A stretch of DNA of 34,017 bases from Winogradskyella sp. (GCF_016744625.1 NZ_JADGDZ010000032.1:1-34017); one strand, 5' to 3'; counted from the first letter of the stretch, positions 1 through 9,659 are shown. Made by a program: numbers and translations. The notes: generated from the sequence alone by a model not told the origin.

Positions 1-43
1 GTTGTTGCATTCGCTCGTTTACCTGACAGAGATTACTGCGAAG

Positions 44-51
44 CAAAAATA
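44..51 (-). promoter_or_regulatory. Promoter -7 element of a divergent gene leaving the left edge
   Basis: The minus strand reads TATTTTTG here, an exact match to the Bacteroidota -7 consensus TAnnTTTG. No convincing -33 element is visible. An ATG lies downstream at 10..8 on the minus strand, followed by only two complete codons before the window edge, so a gene probably starts there and runs leftward. In related flavobacteria the gene divergent from this AraC regulator is often glutamyl-tRNA reductase (hemA). That identity is inferred from gene order only. Confidence 0.4.
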
Positions 52-175
52 ATTTTGTTGGTCACATAAAAGTAACGCTAGAGGAACTTAAAGTATCGTT
101 TGTGGTTTTTTAAACTTATTTTTTAATAAAATATGATTTATGTCATATTTTTACAGCAATAACAAGGGTTTTTTG

Positions 176-183
176 TACTTTTG
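176..183 (+). promoter_or_regulatory. Promoter -7 element for the AraC-type regulator
   Basis: TACTTTTG matches TAnnTTTG exactly and lies 27 bases before the ATG at 211. The TTG at 181 sits inside this element and is therefore unlikely to be a start codon. No clear -33 motif is seen about 19 bases upstream. Confidence 0.6.
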
Positions 184-210
184 TTTAGAACGAATCTAAA
201 TAAGGATGAA

Positions 211-1110
211 ATGAATTTAGAAAAATCGAACTCAGAAAGTGTCGCTACAGGTACTTTTGATGAAACTTTTATTGAAGATGGCTTTTTTGTGCTAGCTCAT
301 AAAAACGAAAATGACACTATCGAAATTCTTGAACGTAAGATTGATAGCAGCTATATTCAGTTTCATTTTTGTACTAAGGGATCATCAGCTTTTGTGTTCA
401 ATCAAGGTACTTATACTTTAAATATTAATGAAGACACATCGCTTTTACTTTATAATCCACAACGCGATTTACCAATTCATTTAGAAATGCAACCACATTC
501 TTGGTTAGTGTCTCTCGTGATTTCAATAAATAAATTTCATGGGTTATTTTCAGATGATGCCAATTATGTTACTTTTTTAACGGACGATAATAGAAATAAG
601 AAGTACTATAAAGATGGAATAATTTCGCCATCAATGGCTGTTGTTCTAAACCAAGTCATAAATTTTAGCTTAAACAGTTCTATTAAACCCTTATACTTTA
701 AAGGGAAAGCTTACGAATTATTGAGTTTGTTTTTTAATAGAAGCGAAGATGCTGATATAGAACAATGTCCATTTTTAGTGGATGAGGAAAATGTAGCAAA
801 ACTCAAAAAAGCAAAAGACATTATTATTGCTAATATGGCTGAACCACCAAGTTTACAAGAGTTAGCAGATACTATTGGTTTAAGTCTTAAAAAACTAAAA
901 GAAGGCTTTAAACAAATTTATGGAGATACTGTATATAGTTTTTTATTTGATTATAAAATGGAAGTTGCACGTAAACTCTTAGAATCTGGTGATTATAATG
1001 TTAATGAAGTTGGACTAAAAGTGGGTTACAGTACATCTAGCCATTTTATAGCAGCTTTTAAAAAGAAATTTGGGACTACACCTAAGAAGTATATTACTGC
1101 TTCAAGTTAA
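211..1110 (+). CDS. AraC-family transcriptional regulator
   Basis: This encodes 299 residues from the ATG at 211. A longer reading from a TTG at 181 would start inside the promoter -7 element. The last ~105 residues form an AraC/XylS DNA-binding domain. The first helix-turn-helix lies around PSLQELADTIGLSLKKLKEG and the second around VNEVGLKVGYSTSSHFIAAF, and the chain ends with the typical KKKFGTTPKKY signature. The N-terminal ~190 residues are a poorly conserved sensing domain that I cannot assign to a ligand. The gene lies upstream of hemH and probably divergent from a haem gene, so a role in iron or haem control is plausible but unproven. Its stop overlaps the convergent downstream gene by four bases (1107-1110). 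Confidence 0.92.
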   Translation: MNLEKSNSESVATGTFDETFIEDGFFVLAHKNENDTIEILERKIDSSYIQFHFCTKGSSAFVFNQGTYTLNINEDTSLLLYNPQRDLPIHLEMQPHSWLVSLVISINKFHGLFSDDANYVTFLTDDNRNKKYYKDGIISPSMAVVLNQVINFSLNSSIKPLYFKGKAYELLSLFFNRSEDADIEQCPFLVDEENVAKLKKAKDIIIANMAEPPSLQELADTIGLSLKKLKEGFKQIYGDTVYSFLFDYKMEVARKLLESGDYNVNEVGLKVGYSTSSHFIAAFKKKFGTTPKKYITASS

Positions 1111-4100
1111 TAATCATAAAGCCCACCACGAGCACTTGGCGTCACACGTTTTCGGTCTTTATAAATAGCTAAATTTATAATCTCAGTATATTGCTCTTCT
1201 AACTCTTTGGTTTTATCAACTGGAGTGCCATAATTTTGAGATTTGTTGTAATAATTCACAACCAATTGCTTTTTGTCTTTAGGTTTTATAAAAGAGATAT
1301 AATGTAGTGTTTCTATTTTACCAGAATATTCATCATCCTTTTCAATTTTAAAGAAATACATCACAGCATCCTTGCCTTTGTCAGTAACAAAATTGCGTTT
1401 TAAAAGAAAGTTTATTGAGTCTTTTTCTTTTTCGTATCGTGCGTCAGATAAGAGTTTAGATTTTGCAAATTGTTGCTGATTGATGTTAAGAGATTTCACC
1501 TTACTTAAAAGTTTAGCTTTATCTAATTCTTCTAAGAGCAAATATTGATTTTCATCATCATCGAGTATTTTTTCTTTTAATTTTTTAGGAATGGTTTCTT
1601 TGTTTTTTGTCAATAGTACATAATACTTTACTAAGGCATTCTTGTCATCAACATTCAATAATTTTTCAAAGAAATCTTGTGCTGTACGTTCACTTCTATA
1701 TGGATAAATAAGTTTCACATAAGTCGATAAATCATTAGAATACGAACTGTAGCCATAATTATTAGTGTTACCTAAATTTCGCTTCACTTCAATTTTAGCA
1801 TCATTAATCAATTGATTCTTATACTTAGAATAACGTTTTAATTTAATATACCCACTGTATTTTACTTTAGCTAATAAATTATAAAGTGGTTGTTTGTATT
1901 CGCTTATGGTACTGTATTGTAGTATTTTAGGAAACAATGTAGCTTTTAATTGTAAAGAGTCTTTACCATAGTAATTATAAAAAATACTACCAATGCTGTT
2001 TAAAGGTAAATCGCGCTCCATAAGCTCTAATGCTAACTTATAATTGTCTTTTGTATTAGAATCTAATAAACCATCTAATATAGAAGCTTGGGTTTGCGGA
2101 TCTGAATAACTATCGTAATACAATTGTTTTATAAATGGTAAGTTATTCTTTAAATCTATTTCAATAAGCTTATCAACGAGATGAGATTTAATATCTAAGC
2201 GTTCTTTTTTAAATTCAAAATCCTTGAGTACAGATACAATATCTCTACTGTTGTATTTTTTAAATTTAATGAGATTATAAGACTCTAAAACAATGCTGTC
2301 ATTTTCTCTGAGTGCTTCAAAGAATTGTCTGGTTTTATCCTTTAAAACACTTTTACCCATTAAGGTATCGATTGGAGTAAATGAGTCGTAAAATTCGGTT
2401 ACAAAAGAAGAAGGACCACTTATAGAATCTACTAAGGTCTTCAACTCAAAAAGGACACCTTCTTTTAAAATGTTTTTCACCAAGACTTGTTTAACACTTG
2501 CCGAATCTGTGTAACTAAAACGATAAGAATAAATGTCGTCAACTTTAGATGTTGAGCGATTAGAAATCTTGAATTTTTTATTAGGTTTATAATAGCGATT
2601 GCTATAATTCACTTTATCGTCTAAGTCTTTCCACAAGCTATCCACGTTATGATACATCTGTAAATCGTGAAATTTTCGTCTAGAGACTGTTATTTGTTCA
2701 TTCGCTTTCGTTGAATATACCGTTTCTTTTGATTTCTCTTCGTAATCTTTATCGTCTTTGCTATCGTTGTAACCATAGCCATAAGGATTTGGAATCGGAG
2801 CTTTAGCATTAGTTTTTACTGAGAAATGTAAAGACGTATCTATTACTTTTTCAAATTTTTTATAATCTGTTTTGTTGAATTTAAAGGACTTGAAGAAATC
2901 TGTTTTATCAGCGTCATTTGTGCCAACATAACCCAATAGATAATAGCTTCCGTCTTTAACAATCGTTTTTAGATGTAAGTTTTTATTCGACGTTGAATCT
3001 AAAACAGCTTGTGATTCATAGGTCTTATAATCACCTGTTTTGAAGCCGCCTTTAGCCTCAGTAAGTTTATAGTTTTTATATAATGCATGATGAAAATATT
3101 TAGCTTCAAAACTATCTTCTTCAATATAAGACACATCATGAAGTGCAGCTTCCTCTAGAAAATAATACGAATTATTTTTATAACCTTCTAATAGCTTTTT
3201 ACCACTATTATTCATGTTACTAGTGATATAATATTCAGGAAAATCAACTTGAAATTTTTGACTTGGCGATACAAATAATTGATTTGATTCTGAAGGAGTC
3301 TTTAATGCAATTGAGCTAAATATTTTCTCTTGATGGTGCAAAATAAAATCACTACGACCAGCAAATTTCATAATGATAATTTCTAAAGGAGTCTGATATA
3401 TATGATACTTCTGAAATTCACCTTTCTTTGTTTTATTGACGATGCTTATACCAGGATAAGACTGTGTTAACTCTTCTTTTTTAATAATATCACCAGGAAT
3501 ATCTTCGTATAATAAATCGTCAATATCTTTTAAGGTAATATTATCTTTTTCGTTTGGTAAATACAAAAAACGACTGATTCTATTCACAGTTAAATAGGCA
3601 CCATTCGTCATATCTGGATCTAAATAATACTTTTGCCCAGCATAAGAGAATTCGCGTAATTCATCGTAAGTATTTAAACCTAAAAAACCATCTGGTGTGT
3701 AATGCATTTTAAGTTCTGGAGCCACAAAGAGACTATCGAGTTTCGTTTTTTCAGTTTTACTGTAATCCGATTGTTCTGATGTTAATGATTTTACAGTATA
3801 ACCTCTTTGACGGAGCATATTAATCATACCTTTGTCTCCAGGTAAATGTGCTGCACCAACTCCAGCAAATACAGATTTAGTTGGCATAAGTTCTTCTAGA
3901 GAAATCACCATATTTTCATTTCGGATATAAAGCATGTTCTCGCGATAAAATTCTGTATTTACACCAGCACCAATAGAATCTAATAAATCTAAATTTCTGT
4001 CTCGATATAAGTTTTCTTGAATGAGGTAGGGATTCTCTTTAGCGTATAGTTTCTGTATCCATGGATCTAAATCCTTTTTGTTAGCATTATAAGCCGCTTT

Positions 4101-4622
4101 AGTTGTTAAATATCGCGATTCTGCTAAATCCTCTAGACCATAGATATCTTTATTGTTTTTCTTCCCAGCCTGAAAGATAAACATGTCTAGATAGGTTTCT
4201 TCTTCAAAATTATCGGACTGACTATTTTTTCTGTATAAATATGCATTAACCGCATTATTATCCATCCTCACAGAAGCTCTTATCGCCATTTCTTCTGGGT
4301 GAGTTAACTTAAAAAGGTTGGTATAAAATTCACTTCTATAGTTATTATAATAGGCCATTTCACCGAGCATCATATCATAATTAAAGCCAGGCCACGTTGT
4401 TGGGTCAGACTCTAAAGCAATACAATCGCTTTCATTTAAGGCTTTATAAAACACATCATCTAGTCGGAATGCCACTTTTTTACTCACGTGCATAGTACCA
4501 TAGAGATACGATGGTTTTTCAAGTCCATTTCCTGTAATTTCCCAAAGTAAACTCTGGTATTTTTGTTGCGAGTAACAAACCACTGAAAATAAAATAAGAA
4601 ATAACGAAGTGATTTTTTTCAT
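1107..4622 (-). CDS. Secreted TraB/GumN-family protein with a very long C-terminal region
   Basis: The product has 1171 residues. Residues 1-18 are a signal peptide (basic MKK, a hydrophobic run, then CYSQQ). Residues ~25-285 form a TraB/GumN domain: YLYGTMHVSKK near residue 40 is the first signature, and FAGVGAAHLPGDKG followed by LRQRGY near 252-275 is the terminal signature. Family members are usually about 300 residues, so some 880 residues are extra. That part contains mixed strand and helix segments, an acidic/basic Tyr-Gly-Asn patch near 610-630, and a helical, repeat-like end that could be HEAT-like, which I cannot confirm. The family was proposed to be protease-like, but its activity is poorly known. 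A TAnnTTTA near-match at 4652..4645 is a possible promoter. The gene sits between the AraC gene and hemH on the opposite strand. Confidence 0.85.
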   Translation of the reverse strand: MKKITSLFLILFSVVCYSQQKYQSLLWEITGNGLEKPSYLYGTMHVSKKVAFRLDDVFYKALNESDCIALESDPTTWPGFNYDMMLGEMAYYNNYRSEFYTNLFKLTHPEEMAIRASVRMDNNAVNAYLYRKNSQSDNFEEETYLDMFIFQAGKKNNKDIYGLEDLAESRYLTTKAAYNANKKDLDPWIQKLYAKENPYLIQENLYRDRNLDLLDSIGAGVNTEFYRENMLYIRNENMVISLEELMPTKSVFAGVGAAHLPGDKGMINMLRQRGYTVKSLTSEQSDYSKTEKTKLDSLFVAPELKMHYTPDGFLGLNTYDELREFSYAGQKYYLDPDMTNGAYLTVNRISRFLYLPNEKDNITLKDIDDLLYEDIPGDIIKKEELTQSYPGISIVNKTKKGEFQKYHIYQTPLEIIIMKFAGRSDFILHHQEKIFSSIALKTPSESNQLFVSPSQKFQVDFPEYYITSNMNNSGKKLLEGYKNNSYYFLEEAALHDVSYIEEDSFEAKYFHHALYKNYKLTEAKGGFKTGDYKTYESQAVLDSTSNKNLHLKTIVKDGSYYLLGYVGTNDADKTDFFKSFKFNKTDYKKFEKVIDTSLHFSVKTNAKAPIPNPYGYGYNDSKDDKDYEEKSKETVYSTKANEQITVSRRKFHDLQMYHNVDSLWKDLDDKVNYSNRYYKPNKKFKISNRSTSKVDDIYSYRFSYTDSASVKQVLVKNILKEGVLFELKTLVDSISGPSSFVTEFYDSFTPIDTLMGKSVLKDKTRQFFEALRENDSIVLESYNLIKFKKYNSRDIVSVLKDFEFKKERLDIKSHLVDKLIEIDLKNNLPFIKQLYYDSYSDPQTQASILDGLLDSNTKDNYKLALELMERDLPLNSIGSIFYNYYGKDSLQLKATLFPKILQYSTISEYKQPLYNLLAKVKYSGYIKLKRYSKYKNQLINDAKIEVKRNLGNTNNYGYSSYSNDLSTYVKLIYPYRSERTAQDFFEKLLNVDDKNALVKYYVLLTKNKETIPKKLKEKILDDDENQYLLLEELDKAKLLSKVKSLNINQQQFAKSKLLSDARYEKEKDSINFLLKRNFVTDKGKDAVMYFFKIEKDDEYSGKIETLHYISFIKPKDKKQLVVNYYNKSQNYGTPVDKTKELEEQYTEIINLAIYKDRKRVTPSARGGLYDY

Positions 4623-4841
4623 AAAAAATTATAATCAAGACTTGTAAAGATATTTAAATACGTGAAACAGCCATATACAATCATTAAAAGTCGATAAAAG
4701 ACAGATAGAATAGACGATGCTTGTTAATATAATAACCAATAAAATTGAAAAATATTTGATGATATAAATAGAAAAAAATCAAAATGAGTTTTTACAAATA
4801 AAAGCAATAAATGGAATTGTAAGCAATTGCGTATAGAGTTG

Positions 4842-4849
4842 TATTTTTG
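4842..4849 (+). promoter_or_regulatory. Promoter -7 element of hemH
   Basis: TATTTTTG matches TAnnTTTG exactly, 18 bases before the ATG at 4868. A TTG at 4817-4819 could be the -33 element, but the 22-base spacing is longer than the usual ~19. The TTG at 4847, which would extend the hemH reading frame, belongs to this promoter. Confidence 0.65.
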
Positions 4850-4867
4850 CTCTTGAAAAAGAAAACG

Positions 4868-5899
4868 ATGTCAAAAGGAATTTTATTAGTTAATCTAGGT
4901 TCACCAGATAGTCCAACTCCAAAGGATGTAAAAAAGTATTTGGGAGAATTTTTAATGGACGAGCGTGTTATTGATATTCCGCTTGCAGCTAGGACAGCAC
5001 TTGTAAAAGGTGTTATCTTAAATACACGTCCAAAACAATCGGCAGCTGCTTACCAAAAAATCTGGTGGGAAGAAGGTTCCCCATTGATAGTGATTTCAGA
5101 AAGACTTCAGAATAAGATTCAGAAACAAGTTGATTTCCCTGTGGCTTTGGCTATGCGTTATGGTAGTATGACCATTAAAAAAGGACTACAAGAATTGGTA
5201 GATAAAGGTGTTGATGAGGTGTTTTTAATTCCGTTGTATCCTCAGTTTGCAATGGCAACAACAGAAACCATTTTAGTTTTGGCAGAGGAGGTTAGAAAAG
5301 CACATTTTCCTAATTTAAAGATTTCAGATTTAAAAGCATTTTATAACAAACCAGATTATATAGAAGTACTTTCTAATAGTGTAGCAAAACATCTTGAAGG
5401 TGTTGATTACGAACATTTGTTGTTTTCATATCATGGTGTTCCAGAGCGTCATATTAGAAAAAGAGATATTACAAAATCGCACTGTAAAATTGATGGAAAC
5501 TGTTGTGCAACTGAATCTAAAGCACACGAGTTTTGTTATAGACATCAGTGTTTGGAAGTTACACGTTTAGTAGGTGAAAAACTTAATTTAGAAGAAGGTA
5601 CTTTTTCGACAAGCTTTCAATCTCGATTAGGATTCGACCCTTGGTTAAGACCTTATACAGATAGAACTATTGAACGTTTTGGAAAAGATGGTTTAGAAAA
5701 GATGGCTATTGTAACTCCTGCTTTTGTAAGTGATTGTTTGGAGACTTTAGAGGAAATTGCTATGGAGGGTGAAGAGATTTTTCACGAAGTAGGAGGAAAA
5801 GAATTTACAACAATTCCATGCTTAAATGATGATGACGAATGGGTTGCTTTACTAACAAAATGGATTAACGCATGGGCAACTGCAGAAACAACAGCTTAA
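4868..5899 (+). CDS. hemH: Ferrochelatase
   Basis: This enzyme inserts ferrous iron into protoporphyrin IX, the last step of protohaem synthesis. The start is taken at the ATG at 4868 (343 residues), because a TTG at 4847 lies inside the promoter. The N-terminus has the family opening KGILLVNLGSPDSP. The catalytic-site motif LFSYHGVPERH contains His189, and the C-terminal SDCLETLEEI carries the conserved acidic residues. An internal cysteine-rich segment has Cys206, 212, 213, 223 and 228. Internal clusters of this kind ligate a [2Fe-2S] centre in the Myxococcus-type ferrochelatases, so a cluster is possible here. Downstream at 9060 lies a HemJ-type protoporphyrinogen oxidase, the preceding pathway step, with one unrelated gene between them. 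Confidence 0.97.
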   Translation: MSKGILLVNLGSPDSPTPKDVKKYLGEFLMDERVIDIPLAARTALVKGVILNTRPKQSAAAYQKIWWEEGSPLIVISERLQNKIQKQVDFPVALAMRYGSMTIKKGLQELVDKGVDEVFLIPLYPQFAMATTETILVLAEEVRKAHFPNLKISDLKAFYNKPDYIEVLSNSVAKHLEGVDYEHLLFSYHGVPERHIRKRDITKSHCKIDGNCCATESKAHEFCYRHQCLEVTRLVGEKLNLEEGTFSTSFQSRLGFDPWLRPYTDRTIERFGKDGLEKMAIVTPAFVSDCLETLEEIAMEGEEIFHEVGGKEFTTIPCLNDDDEWVALLTKWINAWATAETTA

Positions 5900-5941
5900 T
5901 AAATTGAATTTCTAATTTATTTAGAGGATAATCCGTAATTT

Positions 5942-5949
5942 TAAATTTG
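5942..5949 (+). promoter_or_regulatory. Promoter -7 element for the BNR protein and hemJ
   Basis: TAAATTTG matches TAnnTTTG and lies 21 bases before the ATG at 5971. A TTTA at 5920-5923, 18 bases upstream, is a one-mismatch -33 element. This suggests that the propeller gene and hemJ have a promoter separate from hemH. Confidence 0.55.
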
Positions 5950-5970
5950 AATAACTAACCGCTTTTCAAT

Positions 5971-8900
5971 ATGAGATTTCCAACCATTTTCGCAGTCTTC
6001 CTACTTGCGTTTTTTAGTACAAATATTCAATCACAAAACTTTCAAGAATCCGATTACGATGCTTTAGAGTATCGACTTCTTGGACCTTTTAGAGGTGGAA
6101 GAAGTGCTGCTGTTACAGGAGTACCAAATCAACCAAACCTTTATTATTTTGGTTCTACAGGAGGTGGTATTTGGAAAACGACTAATGGAGGTCGACAATG
6201 GGAAAACATTTCTGATGGTTTTTTTGGTGGAAGTATAGGTGCTATATCAGTTTCTAAAAGTGACCCTAATGTTATGTATGTTGGTGGAGGAGAAAAAACA
6301 GTAAGAGGAAATGTATCTTCAGGATATGGTATTTGGAAAAGTGAAGATGCTGGTAAAACATGGAAGTCCTCAGGTTTAAAAAACTCAAGACATGTACCAC
6401 GTATTGCAGTGCATCCAACCAATCATAATATAGTTTATGCAGGAGTTTTAGGGAATATTTATAAACCAACCCAAGAACGTGGTGTTTATAAAAGTACAGA
6501 CGGAGGAAACACCTGGAGGAAAACGTTGTTTTCTAACGAACACGCAGGCGTTGTAGATTTAATTATGGATCCAACTAATCCAAGAATATTATATGCATCA
6601 ACTTGGCGAATTAATAGAACTCCATACAGTTTAAATTCCGGTGGTGAAGGTTCTGCTCTTTGGAAAAGTACTGATAGTGGAGAAACTTGGATAGAAATTT
6701 CAACGAACAAGGGATTTCCAGAAGGGACTTTGGGAATTATCGGAGTTACTGTGTCTCCTTTGAATAACCAACGTGTTTGGTCAATTATTGAAAATAAAGA
6801 TAAAGGCGGCTTATATAGAAGTGACGATGGAGGTGAAACTTGGAATCAAGTCAATAGTGAACGAAAACTGCGCCAACGTGCTTGGTATTACACAAGATTA
6901 TATGCGGATACAGAAGATGTAAATACGGTTTATGTATTAAATGTACGTTACCATAAAAGTACAGATGGCGGAAAAACCTTCAATACATATAATGCACCTC
7001 ATGGTGATCATCACGATTTATGGATTGCACCAGAAAACCCAAAACGTATGATTATTGGTGATGATGGAGGAGCACAAGTCACTTACGATGGAGGTGAAAC
7101 TTGGAGTACGTATCATAATCAACCAACATCTCAATTTTACAGAGTAACAACAGATAACGCGTTTCCGTATCGTATTTATGTGGCTCAACAAGATAATTCT
7201 ACGATTAGAATTCCGCACAGAACAAATGGAAGAGCTATTACAGAAGATGATTGGGAAGGCACAGCAGGTGGTGAATCTGCACATATAGCAGTAGATCCAG
7301 AAGATAACGACATTGTGTATGGTGGCAGTTATGATGGATTTTTAACGAGAAGAAATCACAAGACAGGAACTGTTAGAGCAATAAACGTTTGGCCAGACAA
7401 TCCTATGGGGCATGGTGCAGAAGGTATGAAATATCGTTTTCAGTGGAATTTCCCTATTATTTTTTCAAAACATAATCCAAATCGATTATATACCTTTTCA
7501 CAACATGTACACGTTACCGAAAATGAAGGCCAATCTTGGGACATAATTAGTCCGGATTTAACACGCAATGATCCTGAAAAATTAAAATCCTCAGGTGGAC
7601 CAATCACTCAAGATAATACATCAGTTGAATATTACTGTACCATTTTCGCGGCTCAAGAATCACCATTAAAAGAAGGCTTACTTTGGGTTGGTAGTGATGA
7701 TGGTTTAATTAATGTTACTAAAGATGGTGGTAAGACTTGGACAGATGTTACTCCTAAAGGGATGCCAGAATGGATGATGATTAATAGTATTGAGCCAAGC
7801 GCATTTGATGAAGGCACTTGTTATGTTGCTGGTACAAAATATAAAACAGGAGATTTTGCGCCGTATTTATATAAAACAACCAACTATGGAAAGAGTTGGA
7901 CAAAAATCACAAACGGCATTAACGAAGAGCATTTTACAAGAGTAGTTCGTGAAGATCCAAAACGAAAAGGCTTATTGTATGCTGGTACAGAAACAGGCAT
8001 GTATATTTCATTTAATGATGGTAAAGACTGGAGGCCATTCCAATTGAATTTACCAATTGTACCGATCACAGATTTAACAATTAAAGACAATAACTTAATT
8101 GTAGCTACTCAAGGCAGAAGTCTTTGGATGATTGATGATTTAACATTAATTCATCAATTATATAATGCCAAATTAAGTCAAAATGTACTCTTCAAGCCAA
8201 AAGACACGTATAGAATGCGAGGAGGAAGTAGAGCAGGAAGTAAAACCTCAGGAACTAACCACCCTAATGGTGTGATTACGTATTTCAATATTAAGAATTA
8301 TAATGAAAAAGACGAGGTTCAACTTACTTATATGACTCAGAAAGGTGATACCATAAAATCGGTAAGCACCAAAAACAAAAAAGAAAATACCTTAAAGGTA
8401 GAAGAAGGCACAAACAAATATATTTGGAGCATGTCTTATAAAGGTGCAGAACGTTTACCTGGCATGATTTTGTGGTGGGCAAATCTAAATGGACCAAAAG
8501 CAATTCCTGGAACTTACAAAGTAAGTTTAAATGTAAACGGCGAAGAGCAATCACAACCTTTTACTATTGTAGCAGACCCAAGAGCAGAAAGTACTTTAGC
8601 GGATATGCAAAAACAATTCGACTTTATAAAAGATGTGAATAAAACTATGGATGATGCACATAAATCCATAAAGAAAATAAGAGCAGTGAATAAACAATTG
8701 GAAGCATTTCAAAAGCAATACAAGGAGGATGATAACGTAAAGGAGTTGGTGGAAAAAGCTAAAGCCTTAGAAGAGCAATTGTCTAATATTGAAAAAGAAT
8801 TATATCAAACTCAAAATAGAAGTGGACAGGATCCATTAAACTTTCCGATTAAATTGACGAATAAATTAGGGCATTTAAATTCCTTAGTAAGTATGGGAGA

Positions 8901-9060
8901 TTTTGCACCAACAGAACAAGATATTGCTGTGAAGAATGAATTATCTGGACAAATAAAAAAACAATTAGATGCCTTTAATACGATTTTGAATGATGAAGTA
9001 AAAGCGTTTAATACTACTTTTAATGAAAAGCAGTTGAATTATTTATTTATTGAAGATTAA
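5971..9060 (+). CDS. Secreted BNR/Asp-box beta-propeller protein (sortilin/VPS10-like)
   Basis: The product has 1029 residues with a signal peptide (MRFPTIFAVFLLAFFSTNIQS, then QNF), so it acts outside the cytoplasm. The first ~700 residues carry many Asp-box motifs of the S/T-x-D-x-G-x-T-W type, including KSEDAGKTW, KSTDGGNTW, KSTDSGETW, RSDDGGETW, KSTDGGKTF, VTYDGGETW, VTKDGGKTW and KTTNYGKSW, which implies one or two beta-propellers. Residues ~770-860 look like a beta domain, and ~875-960 form a charged helical, coiled-coil-like segment. Such proteins are commonly labelled glycosyl hydrolase or sortilin-like, but no catalytic residues of a sialidase can be identified. The stop overlaps the hemJ ATG by one base, indicating coupled translation. 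Confidence 0.9.
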   Translation: MRFPTIFAVFLLAFFSTNIQSQNFQESDYDALEYRLLGPFRGGRSAAVTGVPNQPNLYYFGSTGGGIWKTTNGGRQWENISDGFFGGSIGAISVSKSDPNVMYVGGGEKTVRGNVSSGYGIWKSEDAGKTWKSSGLKNSRHVPRIAVHPTNHNIVYAGVLGNIYKPTQERGVYKSTDGGNTWRKTLFSNEHAGVVDLIMDPTNPRILYASTWRINRTPYSLNSGGEGSALWKSTDSGETWIEISTNKGFPEGTLGIIGVTVSPLNNQRVWSIIENKDKGGLYRSDDGGETWNQVNSERKLRQRAWYYTRLYADTEDVNTVYVLNVRYHKSTDGGKTFNTYNAPHGDHHDLWIAPENPKRMIIGDDGGAQVTYDGGETWSTYHNQPTSQFYRVTTDNAFPYRIYVAQQDNSTIRIPHRTNGRAITEDDWEGTAGGESAHIAVDPEDNDIVYGGSYDGFLTRRNHKTGTVRAINVWPDNPMGHGAEGMKYRFQWNFPIIFSKHNPNRLYTFSQHVHVTENEGQSWDIISPDLTRNDPEKLKSSGGPITQDNTSVEYYCTIFAAQESPLKEGLLWVGSDDGLINVTKDGGKTWTDVTPKGMPEWMMINSIEPSAFDEGTCYVAGTKYKTGDFAPYLYKTTNYGKSWTKITNGINEEHFTRVVREDPKRKGLLYAGTETGMYISFNDGKDWRPFQLNLPIVPITDLTIKDNNLIVATQGRSLWMIDDLTLIHQLYNAKLSQNVLFKPKDTYRMRGGSRAGSKTSGTNHPNGVITYFNIKNYNEKDEVQLTYMTQKGDTIKSVSTKNKKENTLKVEEGTNKYIWSMSYKGAERLPGMILWWANLNGPKAIPGTYKVSLNVNGEEQSQPFTIVADPRAESTLADMQKQFDFIKDVNKTMDDAHKSIKKIRAVNKQLEAFQKQYKEDDNVKELVEKAKALEEQLSNIEKELYQTQNRSGQDPLNFPIKLTNKLGHLNSLVSMGDFAPTEQDIAVKNELSGQIKKQLDAFNTILNDEVKAFNTTFNEKQLNYLFIED

Positions 9061-9608
9061 TGGAATACTACAACTACATAAAATCACTGCACCTAATATT
9101 TGTAATTACATGGTTTGCTGGCTTGTTTTATATTCCACGATTGTTTGTGTATCAAATTGAAGCCTTTCATAAACCATCTCCAGAAAAAGAGATTTTAGGA
9201 AAGCAATTAAAGTTGATGGCAAAACGCTTATGGTTTATTATTACTTGGCCTTCTGCAATTTTGGCTACTCTATTTGCTATTTGGTTAATGGTTTTAATGC
9301 CAAGTTGGTTTCAACAATCTTGGATGCTTGTTAAATTAGCTTTTGTATTACTTCTATTTATTTATCATTATAAAACACATATCTATTTCAAACAACTTCA
9401 AAAAGATGAGGTAAAAATGACATCAAGTTTTATGCGTATCTGGAATGAAGGTGCGACGTTTATTCTTTTTGCCGTAGTCTTTCTCGTTATATTAAAGAGT
9501 TCTATTAATTGGATTTTTGGAGTTATTGGCATCATTGTATTAGGTATTCTTATTATGTTGGGCTTTAAACTTTATAAAAATATTCGCTCTAAAAACCCAG
9601 ACGCCTAG
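9060..9608 (+). CDS. hemJ: Protoporphyrinogen IX oxidase, HemJ type (CopD-like membrane protein)
   Basis: HemJ oxidises protoporphyrinogen IX to protoporphyrin IX in the inner membrane, feeding ferrochelatase. The 182-residue protein has about four hydrophobic helices. It opens with the family signature SLHLIFVITWFAGLFYIPRL, which contains the conserved His11, and has the second conserved residue Lys92 in WMLVKLAFVLLL. C-terminal to the core is an extra helix of ~25 residues (NWIFGVIGIIVLGILIMLGF). The ATG shares its A with the upstream stop (TAATG), so translation is probably coupled to the BNR gene. The nearby hemH supports the haem role. Automatic annotation often names this family CopD, but the haem assignment fits better. 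Confidence 0.87.
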   Translation: MEYYNYIKSLHLIFVITWFAGLFYIPRLFVYQIEAFHKPSPEKEILGKQLKLMAKRLWFIITWPSAILATLFAIWLMVLMPSWFQQSWMLVKLAFVLLLFIYHYKTHIYFKQLQKDEVKMTSSFMRIWNEGATFILFAVVFLVILKSSINWIFGVIGIIVLGILIMLGFKLYKNIRSKNPDA

Positions 9609-9659
9609 TTGGCTTGATTATTGCTATATTTAGAACTTGTTATATAGAACTAAAAGATT

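Noticed and set aside
6144-8554. Several minus-strand frames of 60-90 codons inside the BNR gene
   Set aside because: They lie opposite a long, well-supported coding frame whose repeated Gly/Asp codons open the reverse frames. They have low-complexity Ser/Leu/Cys translations and no promoter or family resemblance.
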